This document shows positions 53,894-63,728 of a DNA stretch of 64,000 bases, piece after piece. Below the pieces are notes generated by a model. That model was given only the letters and a program-made list of their open reading frames with translations. It was not told the DNA's origin and made no database searches. Position 1 is the first letter of the stretch. Each line of letters starts with the position of its first letter. This stretch comes from CAZLMW01 sp964560875 (GTDB lineage: Bacteria; Myxococcota_A; UBA9042). Location of the stretch: assembly GCA_964560875.1 (NCBI GenBank), contig CAZLMW010000001.1:164307-228306 (forward strand), given 5' to 3'. A program made the translations under genes and the position numbers.

Positions 53894-54253
53894 CTAGGCG
53901 ATCGCGGCTTCGGCAGCCGCCTGCTTCTTCGGCTGCAGGAACGACACCTGCTTGGCGATCACCTCACGGATCGCGCGCTCTTCACCGGCGTCGTCCTTGT
54001 AGCTGCGCGAACGCAACTTGCCCTCGACGTAGACCAGGTGACCGACGTCGAGGTACTGGCTGCAGGTTTCGGCCAGCCGATCCCACGCCACGACGTTGTG
54101 CCAGTCGGTCGCCTTGTGCTCGCCGTCATCGTCACGCCAGTAGCTGTCGGTGGCGACCCGCAGCTTCGTACGACGTTTGCCGGTCGCGGTCGTTGTCATC
54201 TCCGGCTTGATGCCGCACCGACCGATCAGCATGACCTTGTTCAGACTGCTCAT
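53894..54253 (-). CDS. ssb: Second single-stranded DNA-binding protein, short form
   Basis: 119 aa from ATG 54253 (GGAG 7 bases upstream; a start at 54277 would add 8 residues). OB fold: LNKVMLIGRCGIKPEMTT, TDWHNVVAWDRLAETCSQYL, LVYVEGKLRSRSY. There is no glycine-rich linker and no acidic C-terminal tip (ends EAAIA), so it likely lacks the partner-binding function of the main SSB at 15.7 kb. It may be a natural-transformation or stress variant next to recA and comM. Confidence 0.9.
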   Translation of the reverse strand: MSSLNKVMLIGRCGIKPEMTTTATGKRRTKLRVATDSYWRDDDGEHKATDWHNVVAWDRLAETCSQYLDVGHLVYVEGKLRSRSYKDDAGEERAIREVIAKQVSFLQPKKQAAAEAAIA

Positions 54254-54353
54254 TTTTTGACTCCAATGCCGCTTCACACGGCAGGTAGATACGGACTCCC
54301 ATGTCCGTAAGGGGCATGACCGCGCACCCCATACGCGCGATCACAGGGGTTGT

Positions 54354-55367
54354 TCACGCAGCGGCGAGGGGCGCCACGACAGGGCTTCGGTCACGGACCA
54401 GAAGAGCGCGAAGACGCTCGGCTTCGGTTTCGTCCTCGAGACGTTCGAGCGCGGCGTTCTTGCCCTTGGAATAGGTCTGGTCGCCGAGCTTGTAGTAACC
54501 ACCGTTTTGGGTGAGGACACCGGCCGCGAGCGCCATCTGGAGCAGCTCCGCCGGACCGTCAAAGCCCTGCCCGAAGCGCAAATCCACGCGCACCTCCCGA
54601 AACGGGGCGGCGAACTTGTTCTTGACGATCTTGATGCGCACCTGGTGGCCGTAGACCGTGCCATCGCCCTTCTTCAGCGTGGTGCTGCGGCGCACTTCCA
54701 TGCGCAGTGACGCGTAGAACTTGAGCGCGTGACCGCCGGTCGTGACTTCCGGATTGCCGAAGACCACCCCGATCTTCTGCCGGACCTGGTTGATGAAGAT
54801 GACCGTTGTATTGGTCTTGTTCGCGGCACCGATCAGCTTGCGCATCGCCTTGCTCATCAGGCGCGCCTGCATCCCGACAGCATGATCCTGCATGGCGCCT
54901 TCGAGTTCAGCGCGCGGAATCAGCGCGGCGACCGAATCGATCACGATGACGTCGACTTCACCGGAGCGAACGAGCTCCTCCACGACACCGAGCGCCTGCT
55001 CACCGCAATCAGGCTGGCTCAACAGCAACCGCGACGAGTCGCAGCCCATGTCGGCAACGTACTGCAGGTTGAGCGCGTGTTCGGCGTCGACGAAAGCACA
55101 GACTCCGCCGTTCTTTTGTGCCTGCGCGACGATGCTCAGAGCGAGCGTCGTCTTTCCGCTCGCCTCCGGACCGTAGATCTCGACGATCTTGCCGCGCGGA
55201 ACACCGCCGATGCCGAGCTCGGCGTCGAGAGCCATCGAACCCGTGCTCACCGACTCGACATTGCTCGTCCCGTTGGCGTCCAGCGGCATCAAGATCCCGC
55301 GTCCAAAGCTCTTTTCGAGCGACCCGACGAGCTCGTCGAACCGGCCCTTGTTGATCTTCTTTGCCAT
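54354..55367 (-). CDS. recA: Recombinase RecA
   Basis: 337 aa from ATG 55367 (GGAG 6 bases upstream). Walker A GPEASGKTTL near residue 67, DVIVIDSVAALIPRAELEG, INQVRQKIGVVFGNPEVTTGG and the C-terminal acidic part are as usual. Strand exchange and SOS co-protease. No lexA or clear LexA box is seen near it. Confidence 0.97.
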   Translation of the reverse strand: MAKKINKGRFDELVGSLEKSFGRGILMPLDANGTSNVESVSTGSMALDAELGIGGVPRGKIVEIYGPEASGKTTLALSIVAQAQKNGGVCAFVDAEHALNLQYVADMGCDSSRLLLSQPDCGEQALGVVEELVRSGEVDVIVIDSVAALIPRAELEGAMQDHAVGMQARLMSKAMRKLIGAANKTNTTVIFINQVRQKIGVVFGNPEVTTGGHALKFYASLRMEVRRSTTLKKGDGTVYGHQVRIKIVKNKFAAPFREVRVDLRFGQGFDGPAELLQMALAAGVLTQNGGYYKLGDQTYSKGKNAALERLEDETEAERLRALLVRDRSPVVAPLAAA

Positions 55368-55403
55368 CACTAACTCCGTGCCCTGTGGGCGTAGCGACCG
55401 CTC

Positions 55404-56963
55404 CTAGCGGCCAGAAAAAGGGGATTGGGTGCGCGAACCCGGGCCATCGGCCGGCTGGTCGAAGTGCCGATAACCGAGCGCTTCGGCGACGTGTTCGACG
55501 CGGATTTCTTCGCTCGCGGCCAGGTCAGCCACACTCGCGGCCACGCGCCAAATGCGGTCGTGAGCGCGCGGGGACAGGCCAAACTTCTCGATCGCGGCGA
55601 GCAGCACGTCGTGCACCGAACTTGCGAGGGGCGCGAGACGGCGCAGTTGCGGCATCGGAGCCGTCGCGTTGGTCCAGTTGCCGTTCTCGAGGGCGTAGCG
55701 GCGCCGTTGACGTTGACGTGCGCGGACGACTCGTTCCCGGACAGCGGCGGATGTGTCCCCGTCGCCGACGGTGCGTAGTTGGGCAGCAGGAAGCGGTTCG
55801 AGCTCGATCTGCACGTCGATTCGGTCGAGCAACGGACCGCTAAGTCGCGAGGCATAGCGCCGAACCTGGGCGTCGCTGCACACGCACGCACGGACCTTGG
55901 ATCCCATGTAGCCGCACGGGCAGGGATTCAGCGCGGCGACAAGCATCGTCCGCGACGGAAACTGAACAACGTGTCGGGCGCGCGCGATGGTCACGAGGCC
56001 GTCTTCGATCGGCTGCCGAAGCGTCTCGAGCACAGCCCTCGGAAACTCGGGAAGCTCGTCGAGGAATAGGACACCGTGGTGGGCCAGCGACACCTCGCCG
56101 GGGCGCGGATTGGAGCCGCCGCCAACGAGCGATGAAGCGCTGCCTGTGTGGTGGGGAGCACGAAATGGCCGATCGCGAACCAGGCCCGTTCCGGGCTGTA
56201 GCAAGCCAGCGACCGAGTAGATCTTGGACACCTCGAGCGCTTGCTGTGGCTGCAACGGCGGCAAGATGGAGCCAATGCGACGAGCGAGCATGGTTTTGCC
56301 GCAGCCCGGCGACCCCGTCATCACGACGTTGTGTCCGCCAGCGGCGCCGACTTCCAGGGCTCGCTTGGCGTGCGCCTGTCCGTTGACGTCGGACCAGCAA
56401 ATGGTCTGCGATGCAGCAACGTCGCGTGTCTTCAACTCGAGGACTGGCCAGGTATCGCTATTCAGACCGTCGACGACCTCGGCCAGCCGATGTGCCGCCC
56501 GGACTTCGATGCCCTCGACCGCCATCACCTCGGCGGCGTTGTCCGCGGCGCAAATCACGCCCCGGTGTCCGAGGTTGCGGGCCATCTCGGCCACTGGCAG
56601 CAGGCCGCGTACCGGTCGGATCTCACCGGACAGCGACAGCTCGCCCGCCACGACCCAGCCATCCAACGATTCAGTGGAGATCGCGCCCTGGCACGCCAAC
56701 AAGCCAAGCGCGATCGGCAGGTCGAAATAGGTGCCGTCTTTGCGCAGGTCGGCCGGCGCAAGGTTCACGGTCACCGCGCGCTTTGGATACGGCAGCTCCG
56801 ACTCGCGGATCGCAGCACGAACACGAACCTTGCCTTCGCGGACGGACATCTCCGGAAGCCCGACCGTGTTGAAGTTGCCGAACCCCTTGGCGAGCATCAC
56901 CTCGACCTCGACAACGCGCGCATCGACTCCGACCACTGCGGCGCTCATCACTCTTGCCAACAT
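55404..56963 (-). CDS. comM: ComM/YifB Mg-chelatase-like AAA+ protein
   Basis: 519 aa. ATG 56963 (MLARVMSAAVVGVDA) with GGGAGG about 5 bases upstream fits the family start. N-terminal ChlI-like region (VNLAPADLRKDGTYFDLPIAL), Walker A GSPGCGKTML near residue 215, FRAPHHTGSASSLVGGG, and a zinc-motif CPCGYMG region are present. ComM is a branch-migration helicase that aids integration of DNA taken up during transformation. Upstream of recA on the minus strand. Confidence 0.95.
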   Translation of the reverse strand: MLARVMSAAVVGVDARVVEVEVMLAKGFGNFNTVGLPEMSVREGKVRVRAAIRESELPYPKRAVTVNLAPADLRKDGTYFDLPIALGLLACQGAISTESLDGWVVAGELSLSGEIRPVRGLLPVAEMARNLGHRGVICAADNAAEVMAVEGIEVRAAHRLAEVVDGLNSDTWPVLELKTRDVAASQTICWSDVNGQAHAKRALEVGAAGGHNVVMTGSPGCGKTMLARRIGSILPPLQPQQALEVSKIYSVAGLLQPGTGLVRDRPFRAPHHTGSASSLVGGGSNPRPGEVSLAHHGVLFLDELPEFPRAVLETLRQPIEDGLVTIARARHVVQFPSRTMLVAALNPCPCGYMGSKVRACVCSDAQVRRYASRLSGPLLDRIDVQIELEPLPAAQLRTVGDGDTSAAVRERVVRARQRQRRRYALENGNWTNATAPMPQLRRLAPLASSVHDVLLAAIEKFGLSPRAHDRIWRVAASVADLAASEEIRVEHVAEALGYRHFDQPADGPGSRTQSPFSGR

Positions 56964-56966
56964 CAC

Positions 56967-57286
56967 GTCCTCCCGTTGGCCGGCATTGGGAGCAACATCG
57001 GTGCCAAATCGAATGCACGTGATTTCAGCTAGTTGCGAGTGTCCCTCTGCGCGAATTCGGCTTTTTTGGGAGTCCCACCCGCGAAGTGAGACCCTGAACA
57101 GCGAACTGAACGGCAGCGGCGAAACGGCAAATGGGACCTTTTGAGACTTTCTGCAGCGCCGCGCGCGCCTACATCGATCGCTCGCGTCACAACGCCAATG
57201 TGCCGACGTTGCACGGTTTTTGCTGGGGCGCAGGTCGTTTGTTAGCGTGGAGCGGCTCGCCGAGCGTGGCGAGACAAGGACGCTGA
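56967..57286. other. Intergenic region, no gene seen (320 bases)
   Basis: Divergent region between comM and the Kelch lipoprotein gene. I see no ORF with protein-like content. A run of six T after GGC (about 57059-57066) may be part of a terminator-like or promoter element, but there is no clear hairpin before it. Promoters for both genes should lie here. Confidence 0.5.
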
Positions 57287-60200
57287 ATGGGACTGTTTTC
57301 GCTGCGCCTTCGACCCGTCGATGTCGCGCTTGTCATCGCGCTGGGAGCAGCGAGCCTCGGACTGACCGGGTGCGAGGGCTGTGCGCCCGATACGCGGCGC
57401 GCGGACGGCGAGTCGTGTGGCGTCAAGGACGAGTGTCTGGGCGGCGACTGTTTTCGCGGGATCTGTGCCAGCAAGTGCGATGAAGACAGCGATTGCGGCG
57501 GTCGCCTGTGCATCCAGGGTCGATGCCTGGCCAGGGAAGCCGACCTCGATGGCGACGGCCTGACCAATGAACGCGAACGCGAGCTGGGGCTCAACCCAGA
57601 CTCCGCCGACAGCGACAATGACGGGCTCGCCGATGCCAAGGAGGTCGGCGCGACGAGTGGCAAGGCGCCCGATCGCAACGGCGACGGCATCATCGACGCG
57701 CTGCAGAGCGACAGAGAGGACGCCGACGACGACTGCATGGTCGACGCGTGGGACGATTCCCCCAACGACGCCAGCGGGGCCAAGCTCCCAACCGCTGCCG
57801 ATTTGTGCGACGACGGCGTCTGCGGCGGCGCCATCGCCAATGTGACGGTGATCTGTCGCAAGTCCGAGCCGACGCACGCGGGGGTTGTGCTCGGTTGCCT
57901 CGGCTGTGGCTGCGTCGCCGACAAGTCGATCGGATTCGAAACCACGGAAGCCAAGTGCGACGGCATCGACAACGATTGTGACGGGCAAACGGACGAGGAA
58001 TTGACGTTCGACGGCGAACGCCTCGGGCAACCATGTGTGGCCAAACACGGTGTCTGCGCGGCATTGGGACCGATGGGGCGAGCGGCGTCGGGGACCGTCG
58101 AATGCAACAAGCAGGGCAAGGCCGTCTGCTCGGTTGGTGTCGGTGGCAGCGAGACCCTCGCCACGCCCGAAAGATGCAACGAAATCGACGATGACTGTGA
58201 CGGCGCCAGCGACGAGGATTTCCTGCTCGACAAAGCGCCCGTGGGGGAAAAGTGCGGGCCGTGCGGCGCCGCAGCACAGGTATGCGTCGATGGCGAGATC
58301 GCGAACTTGCCGCGGATTCGATGCACGTCGGACGGCAGCGGGGCGGTCTGTTCCGGGCGCCCATTCGGATCCGAGTTCACCAAGCACGGCCCCATCTGGC
58401 CGCCGATTCAGTACCGCTACCAGGCCGCGTGGGCATCCGCGTGGAAACGCTTGGTTGTTTACGGTGGACGCACGCACACCGCAGCGAGCACCTCCGACCG
58501 GCCGGATCTTTGGACACATGAGCTACCGAACAAGCAGTCCGTATGGCAGCTCGCGGCCGAACAGGCACCCGGGCCTCGTCGCGGCGCAACGCTGATCTGG
58601 GACGAGCACGGCGACCGTGTACTGATGGTCGGCGGTCGCAAAGGCAGCGCGGCGGCGGCGGGCGTATGGTCGGTGGACAAGGCCGGCACGTGGACTGAAC
58701 TCAGCGCCGATACCTCGAAGGCAGACGCCGGATTTGTGCCGCCGACACCTGCCGGGCATGCCGCGAATCGCACCAATGGGGTCGTTATCGGAGACAAGAC
58801 GCTCCGCTTCGCAGTCACGTTTGCAGACGGACACCCCAAGCCGTTTGTCGTCAAACTCAGCGGGCCGCCGGGAGCCCGTGCGTGGAAGACGCTCAACGTG
58901 CCCAAACCCAAACCCGGCTACCCGGCGCTGTCGGGCAGCGTGGCGTGCGCAGCTTCGAATCCGAAGGACCCGCGTTTCGCGATCGTTGTTGTGGCGGGCG
59001 CGGGGGGCGCACCGGCCGCGATGTATCGGCTCCAATCAACGGCGTCGGGTGTCCAGGTCCGCGTGGTCCCGACGTCGGGCACAGGTCCGAGTCGGGTCGG
59101 GTTCTCTTGCGTGATCGACGGCTCGCAAGTCCTTCACCTGCTAGGCGGCCACACCCCGGGCAGCGGCTCCCAAGACGGCCACTCGTGGACGCGAACCACA
59201 TTCAAAGGAAGCCCGATCGGACAGGTCTCCGCCGCATGGCAAACCGCCCAGAAGGCACCAGCGCCGTTGGGTCGAGACGATGCCGCTATCGGCTGGGACG
59301 CGACGTCCGGATCGATCGTCGTTGGCCCCGGTCTGCGATTCGCGGCAGGAGCCAAGCCAGGCCCGCCCGACGTGTTTCGCGACGTCCACGGTTGGAAACC
59401 CGGTGCCAAAATCACAACCACAGCGACGTGGCAGGCGCCTGCAGAACGCATCGGGCATGCGGGCAGCTATTCCAACAAACATGGATTCTGCATCGCGGGG
59501 GGTCTTCGTTACACCTTGCCCGCCCAGGCCAACGCCGCGGCCCGCATGATCGCGGCCCAAGACGCGTGGTGCTGGCGAGACGGCGCATGGAAACGCATCA
59601 CCGATAGCATGACGCCGTTCGCTTTCGGGGCTGGCGCGATCGACGAAACCGCCGGTCAATTCGTCCTTGCGGGTGGATTGAAACTGCAGCCAAACACACC
59701 CGTGCCAAATGTGTCCGCCATCTGGCGTGGCAAGCTCTCGTTCAAGACCGATGGCTCGGGCAACGTCCCCGCGACCACCGGCAACGTGCAATCAATCGCG
59801 GTCGCGAGCGGCGCTGTCGGGACGGTGACAAAGGGCCCTGCATTGGCCGGCATGGCGTCCGCGCACGATCGAAAACGGCGACGGCTACTTACGTTCGGCG
59901 GTTTCGACGCGGCCAAACCCGTTCTCGAGCTCTGGTCGCTCGACCTGACCAACTACAAGTGGCGGCAGGTGTCGTCCGATTGGCCCAACGGTGCGCAGCC
60001 AGCCGGCAACAAACCCCTCGCGCAGTATGGGTCGCTGATGGCCTACGTGCCTGACATCGACGCGCTCGTGATCGCGGCGGGGCTGCAGTATCGCCTCGAA
60101 ACGGCCAAGAATCGCTGGGCTCTGACCTACCAGGTGCTCGAACCGCCTGCGGGATCCACGTACCTGATCGACTCGTGTCGCGGCGATCGAAAAGCTGTGG

Positions 60201-60676
60201 TTTGGCTCGCCACGTCGCTCGACGCGTCACGAGTTCGAATGCAGGCCGTCCCGACTTTCGCAGATCTCGACCAAACAGCCCCGCAGGAGCCGCTCTACCA
60301 GCCTCATTTCGGCCAGCCCGGGTTCGTCCCGATGCTGTTTGATCCTGCCGGCCGACGAGGGGTTGCGCTGCTCCCGCCGGCGCGCGCCTACGCCAACAAG
60401 GACAAAGAGGGCAACGCCTGCAAGGGCCCGACGAGCGCGGCATGGTCGACGATCGACCGATCTGTCGCGTTCGAAATCGGCCGGTGCGGAAAAGCCGCGC
60501 ATACATTCGTGACCAAGGCGCCGCTGGGCCAGTCACCCGACGCGGTCGTCCTGGCCGCCAGCGGGTTCGACGATCCGGGACAAAAAGCCTGGCTGTGGGG
60601 TGGAATCCAAGCCGACGGGACGCCTTCGACAAGCCTGTGGAGCCTCGGCCAAACATGTGCGGGTGGGCAGCCATAA
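57287..60676 (+). CDS. MopE-repeat and Kelch-like lipoprotein
   Basis: 1129 aa. Signal VALVIALGAASLGLTGC gives a lipoprotein. Residues about 35-75 are Cys-rich EGF-like; 80-140 Ca-binding TSP3 style (DLDGDGLTNERERELGLNPD); 205-310 contain MopE-type repeats CDGIDNDCDGQTDE and CNEIDDDCDGASDE. From about 365 the protein is a Kelch-type propeller (KRLVVYGGRTH, RVLMVGGRKG, VLHLLGGHTPG, GFCIAGGLRY, QFVLAGGLKL, RRLLTFGGFDA). Found widely on myxobacterial surfaces. The next gene starts immediately at its stop. Confidence 0.85.
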   Translation: MGLFSLRLRPVDVALVIALGAASLGLTGCEGCAPDTRRADGESCGVKDECLGGDCFRGICASKCDEDSDCGGRLCIQGRCLAREADLDGDGLTNERERELGLNPDSADSDNDGLADAKEVGATSGKAPDRNGDGIIDALQSDREDADDDCMVDAWDDSPNDASGAKLPTAADLCDDGVCGGAIANVTVICRKSEPTHAGVVLGCLGCGCVADKSIGFETTEAKCDGIDNDCDGQTDEELTFDGERLGQPCVAKHGVCAALGPMGRAASGTVECNKQGKAVCSVGVGGSETLATPERCNEIDDDCDGASDEDFLLDKAPVGEKCGPCGAAAQVCVDGEIANLPRIRCTSDGSGAVCSGRPFGSEFTKHGPIWPPIQYRYQAAWASAWKRLVVYGGRTHTAASTSDRPDLWTHELPNKQSVWQLAAEQAPGPRRGATLIWDEHGDRVLMVGGRKGSAAAAGVWSVDKAGTWTELSADTSKADAGFVPPTPAGHAANRTNGVVIGDKTLRFAVTFADGHPKPFVVKLSGPPGARAWKTLNVPKPKPGYPALSGSVACAASNPKDPRFAIVVVAGAGGAPAAMYRLQSTASGVQVRVVPTSGTGPSRVGFSCVIDGSQVLHLLGGHTPGSGSQDGHSWTRTTFKGSPIGQVSAAWQTAQKAPAPLGRDDAAIGWDATSGSIVVGPGLRFAAGAKPGPPDVFRDVHGWKPGAKITTTATWQAPAERIGHAGSYSNKHGFCIAGGLRYTLPAQANAAARMIAAQDAWCWRDGAWKRITDSMTPFAFGAGAIDETAGQFVLAGGLKLQPNTPVPNVSAIWRGKLSFKTDGSGNVPATTGNVQSIAVASGAVGTVTKGPALAGMASAHDRKRRRLLTFGGFDAAKPVLELWSLDLTNYKWRQVSSDWPNGAQPAGNKPLAQYGSLMAYVPDIDALVIAAGLQYRLETAKNRWALTYQVLEPPAGSTYLIDSCRGDRKAVVWLATSLDASRVRMQAVPTFADLDQTAPQEPLYQPHFGQPGFVPMLFDPAGRRGVALLPPARAYANKDKEGNACKGPTSAAWSTIDRSVAFEIGRCGKAAHTFVTKAPLGQSPDAVVLAASGFDDPGQKAWLWGGIQADGTPSTSLWSLGQTCAGGQP

Positions 60677-61372
60677 ATGACGGCGCGATCCGTGGTCTGG
60701 CGCGATGTTGTCGCTTTGCCGTGGCCGGTGTACGCGGCATTGAGCGACGAGCTGCGGCGAACCGCCCACGATGCTGCGAATATAGCGGTCACGGGGCTGG
60801 CTGCGGTGGAGATGGCGTCCGAGCAGCTCGACGATCCGAAACAGAAGAAGCGCCTCGATCGCGCGATCCGGCAATTCGAGCGCATGTCCGGCTTGATCAC
60901 GGACTTGCGGGCAGACGCTTGGCGCGAATTGGTCGGTTCGCAGTCCCCGCGAGACGCGATTCGAACAGCTGTCGAGCGATCGTGCCGCGAAATCGACCGG
61001 CAGCTCACTTGGCGCGACGAAGGACTCACAGACGCCTGGATCACAGCCGCCGGGGGTGATTTCGTCGTGCACGTCGTCCTTTGTCTGGTCCGCCACGTCG
61101 CCACCATGACCGCTCACGAATGCGGTCTGGTGGACGTGCGCTTTTTTGCGAGTCAAGCCAGCGCCGGCTTCGAGGTTTTGTCCCGGGTCGGAGGCGACGG
61201 AGACAAAATCGCACCAAACCGCGGCCCCAAGCCCCGTTCGGGCGCTCTTGGGATCACCAAACATGTCGCGGCAACGGTCGCCGCACAACGTGGCGGGACC
61301 GTGCAGGAGGCCGAGAGCGTCCAATTCGTAGCCGTTCGCGCGACGTGGCCGGTGTCGACCACCCCCGGTTAG
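60677..61372 (+). CDS. Histidine-kinase-like protein, degenerate
   Basis: 231 aa. AALSDELRRTAHDAANIAVTGLAAVEM looks like a HisKA phosphoacceptor helix with His near residue 31, followed by a second helix. The later part (HVVLCLVRHVATMTAHECG ... GDGDKIAPNRGPKPRSGALG) resembles a HATPase fold but the N box (Asn) and G boxes are not clear, with ALGITKHVAATVAAQRGGTV matching the final GLAI-V..HGG segment. So it may be an inactive or divergent kinase. The ATG begins at the base after the TAA of the Kelch gene. Confidence 0.55.
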   Translation: MTARSVVWRDVVALPWPVYAALSDELRRTAHDAANIAVTGLAAVEMASEQLDDPKQKKRLDRAIRQFERMSGLITDLRADAWRELVGSQSPRDAIRTAVERSCREIDRQLTWRDEGLTDAWITAAGGDFVVHVVLCLVRHVATMTAHECGLVDVRFFASQASAGFEVLSRVGGDGDKIAPNRGPKPRSGALGITKHVAATVAAQRGGTVQEAESVQFVAVRATWPVSTTPG

Positions 61373-61441
61373 CTTGACCGGGTGTGGAGGGCAATAAGAT
61401 ACTCCCGCGACGACGTCTACACGTCGCAAGCGAGGCTCCTC

Positions 61442-63418
61442 ATGATGCGCACCTCAATCGCTGCCGCCACCGCTGTCGCCGCGCTCTTGGCGCTCGGCAC
61501 TGGCTGTGTTGAAGATCAGTTCGTCACGCTCGAAAAAGGCAGCAACGCCGTGCGTGCGCGGTCGGTGCTGATCGACGCGGCGCAGTGCTTGCGAAAGGAC
61601 GGCAAGTTCAGCGACTGCGCCACTGCCAACCCATTCGATCTCCGCCGCGTCGACGAGATGCGCGGCGTCATCGGCGCGCCAACTCGGGCCATCGCGCTCG
61701 ACGACGACGCCAACGCGCGCCAGAACTTCGGCCGGGTCAGCCCGCTGTTCGTGCGGGTTCCGATGGGATACGGCTGCGAAGCCACGCTGCAGGGCATCTT
61801 CCCCAAGTCCAACCCGAGCGACAAAGAGATCGCCGACATCAAGAACTACCAACTCGGCAAACTGAGCCAGCTGATCGGCTCAGTGAAGAGCAGCGGCGGC
61901 GTCGCGCTCTGGACTGCTGGCTACGGTCTTGGCGACGGCAAGAAGGGCTGCTCGTTCAAAGCCCACACGGTTCCGTACCCCAGCAAGGCCCAGCCCGAAC
62001 AGCAAGGCACGGTCATCGCCGACCCCGTGAAATGGGCGAAGGTCGTGCGCCGAATCGGCAAATACTTCAACCGTGATCTGGTCACGAAGAACAAGGGGCT
62101 CTCGGCCTGCAAGAACCCGCAAAACGGCATCATCCCGTGGGACTGCACGCCGAGCCTGTTCAACATCGAATTCGGCCGCGATCCAAACGGGGCTGGCGGC
62201 TTCACCGACGCGACAAAGAAGAAATGGCTCGATTCGTACACGCAGTTTTCGACGGAGCTGCGAAAGGAGTTCTCCTGGCCGGACAACACGGTTCGCATCA
62301 TGGGCCCGTCCGTTGTCATCCGTGGTCAGTTGGACGTGCAGAACACGAAGGGCTCCAAGCGCTCCTGGCTGTTTGATTTCGTCGACCACGTCGTCGCGAA
62401 AAAGCTCTCGATCAGCCACCTGTCGTTCGAAGTCGTCGCGAAGTCACCTGTCGAGGCATACAACATCGTCAAAGCGATCCGCACCTACGTCGATGCAGCC
62501 AAGATGGTCAACGACGACGGCCAGCCAATCGGCTTGTTCGTGACGGACCTCCGCCTCGATCCGACCGCCCTGCCTCCCAGCGTCCGCCCCGACAAGGACC
62601 CAGCCCGCTACTCGGCCTATGAAGGCGTGTTCTTCGCGGCGTCCAAAATCTTGTGGCAAGGGATGGTTTCAGGCGCGACCGTCGGCCGCGTGATGCGCTT
62701 CCCGACCAAGGATCCGGCGACGGACACCCCCGAGAACATCGGTCAGACCGCGCTCGACTCCAACCTCATGTGGTTCAACGACGCGAACATCGCCAGCGGC
62801 TCCGTGAAGCCAGCGGCCTGGCACGCGTTCTGGTTCCACCCAACGTTCCTCGGCGGCGGCGGCGGCAAACTCGATTGGGAGCCCGACCCGACCAAAGCCA
62901 AGGACAAGGTCGCCGAGGCCCGCAAGAAGAGCATCCTGCGCGGCACGCACGGACCGGACGCCATCGGCCTGGGCGGTACGAAGAAGGTGGACAACAGCAA
63001 AGGCCTCATCGTCTTGGCGACCCGTGAGAAGTGCGTGTACCCGGCCAAGGACCCGAAGGTGGGCGAACCCAAGGACTGTGTGGAAGACATCGACCCGCAG
63101 ACAGGCAACAAGAAGACCTTGTTCCCCGCCGTGACCGAGGGCCGTAAGCGCGCGATTCGGGTGATGGTCGCTGACGGCAACGTCGACGGCTCGTCAACGA
63201 AGGAAGTTCTCGAACACCGGCTGCGCGTTCAGATCGACAACCTGCCCAAGGATGTCACGACGGTCGGCTACCGTTGGGCGCGAATGAACGGCAACGAGAT
63301 GTCATTCGGTGGATTCGTCTTCCCCGAACAGGGCGTGATTGACGTCAAAGACGGCAGCTTTGCGATCTCCCGCTCGGTCGCAGTGCCGTCGCTGCACTAC
63401 TTCGAGTTCTTGTACTAA
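61442..63418 (+). CDS. Large lipoprotein, possible glycoside-hydrolase-like TIM barrel
   Basis: 658 aa from ATG 61442. Signal TAVAALLALGTGC has a lipobox. The body has features of an alpha/beta barrel of the GH39-like kind (FNIEFGRDPNGAGGF, TVRIMGPSVVIRG, ISHLSFEVVAKSP, GLFVTDLRLDPTALP) and a C-terminal beta domain (RLRVQIDNLPKDVTTVGYRW). In this GH fold the acid is normally an N-E-P motif; here IEFGRDPN takes that place, so I cannot say it is catalytic. Confidence 0.65.
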   Translation: MMRTSIAAATAVAALLALGTGCVEDQFVTLEKGSNAVRARSVLIDAAQCLRKDGKFSDCATANPFDLRRVDEMRGVIGAPTRAIALDDDANARQNFGRVSPLFVRVPMGYGCEATLQGIFPKSNPSDKEIADIKNYQLGKLSQLIGSVKSSGGVALWTAGYGLGDGKKGCSFKAHTVPYPSKAQPEQQGTVIADPVKWAKVVRRIGKYFNRDLVTKNKGLSACKNPQNGIIPWDCTPSLFNIEFGRDPNGAGGFTDATKKKWLDSYTQFSTELRKEFSWPDNTVRIMGPSVVIRGQLDVQNTKGSKRSWLFDFVDHVVAKKLSISHLSFEVVAKSPVEAYNIVKAIRTYVDAAKMVNDDGQPIGLFVTDLRLDPTALPPSVRPDKDPARYSAYEGVFFAASKILWQGMVSGATVGRVMRFPTKDPATDTPENIGQTALDSNLMWFNDANIASGSVKPAAWHAFWFHPTFLGGGGGKLDWEPDPTKAKDKVAEARKKSILRGTHGPDAIGLGGTKKVDNSKGLIVLATREKCVYPAKDPKVGEPKDCVEDIDPQTGNKKTLFPAVTEGRKRAIRVMVADGNVDGSSTKEVLEHRLRVQIDNLPKDVTTVGYRWARMNGNEMSFGGFVFPEQGVIDVKDGSFAISRSVAVPSLHYFEFLY

Positions 63419-63728
63419 GCCGCTTTCGTCCGTGATGAGTAAGCCGGGCTAATCGGCCGTTTGTCGGCCCGCGACGCACAAAAACAGCCCCGTAGAAACT
63501 CGAAAACCGCGCTACGAGGCCACCAGGCCACACTGCAGGCCGCCTGACGCGGCAAGGATATACATATAGCCCCCGCCCACTATCGGCCGTCCTACGCAAC
63601 GGTAGCGTGTCGCAATCATTCGCCGTTCGCCCCGCTCCACGGCACGAAGCGCTCGGGTCGAGTGCCATGTCGACGCGAAGCGCGAGGTTCCCAAGCGGAG
63701 CGCCGTGAAGCGAAGCGCAGTCGTGAAT
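63419..63728. other. Intergenic region, no gene seen
   Basis: After the large lipoprotein. The last part (from about 63660) contains degenerate copies of the tandem repeat that follows (GAAGCG...GCG). No credible ORF. Confidence 0.5.
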
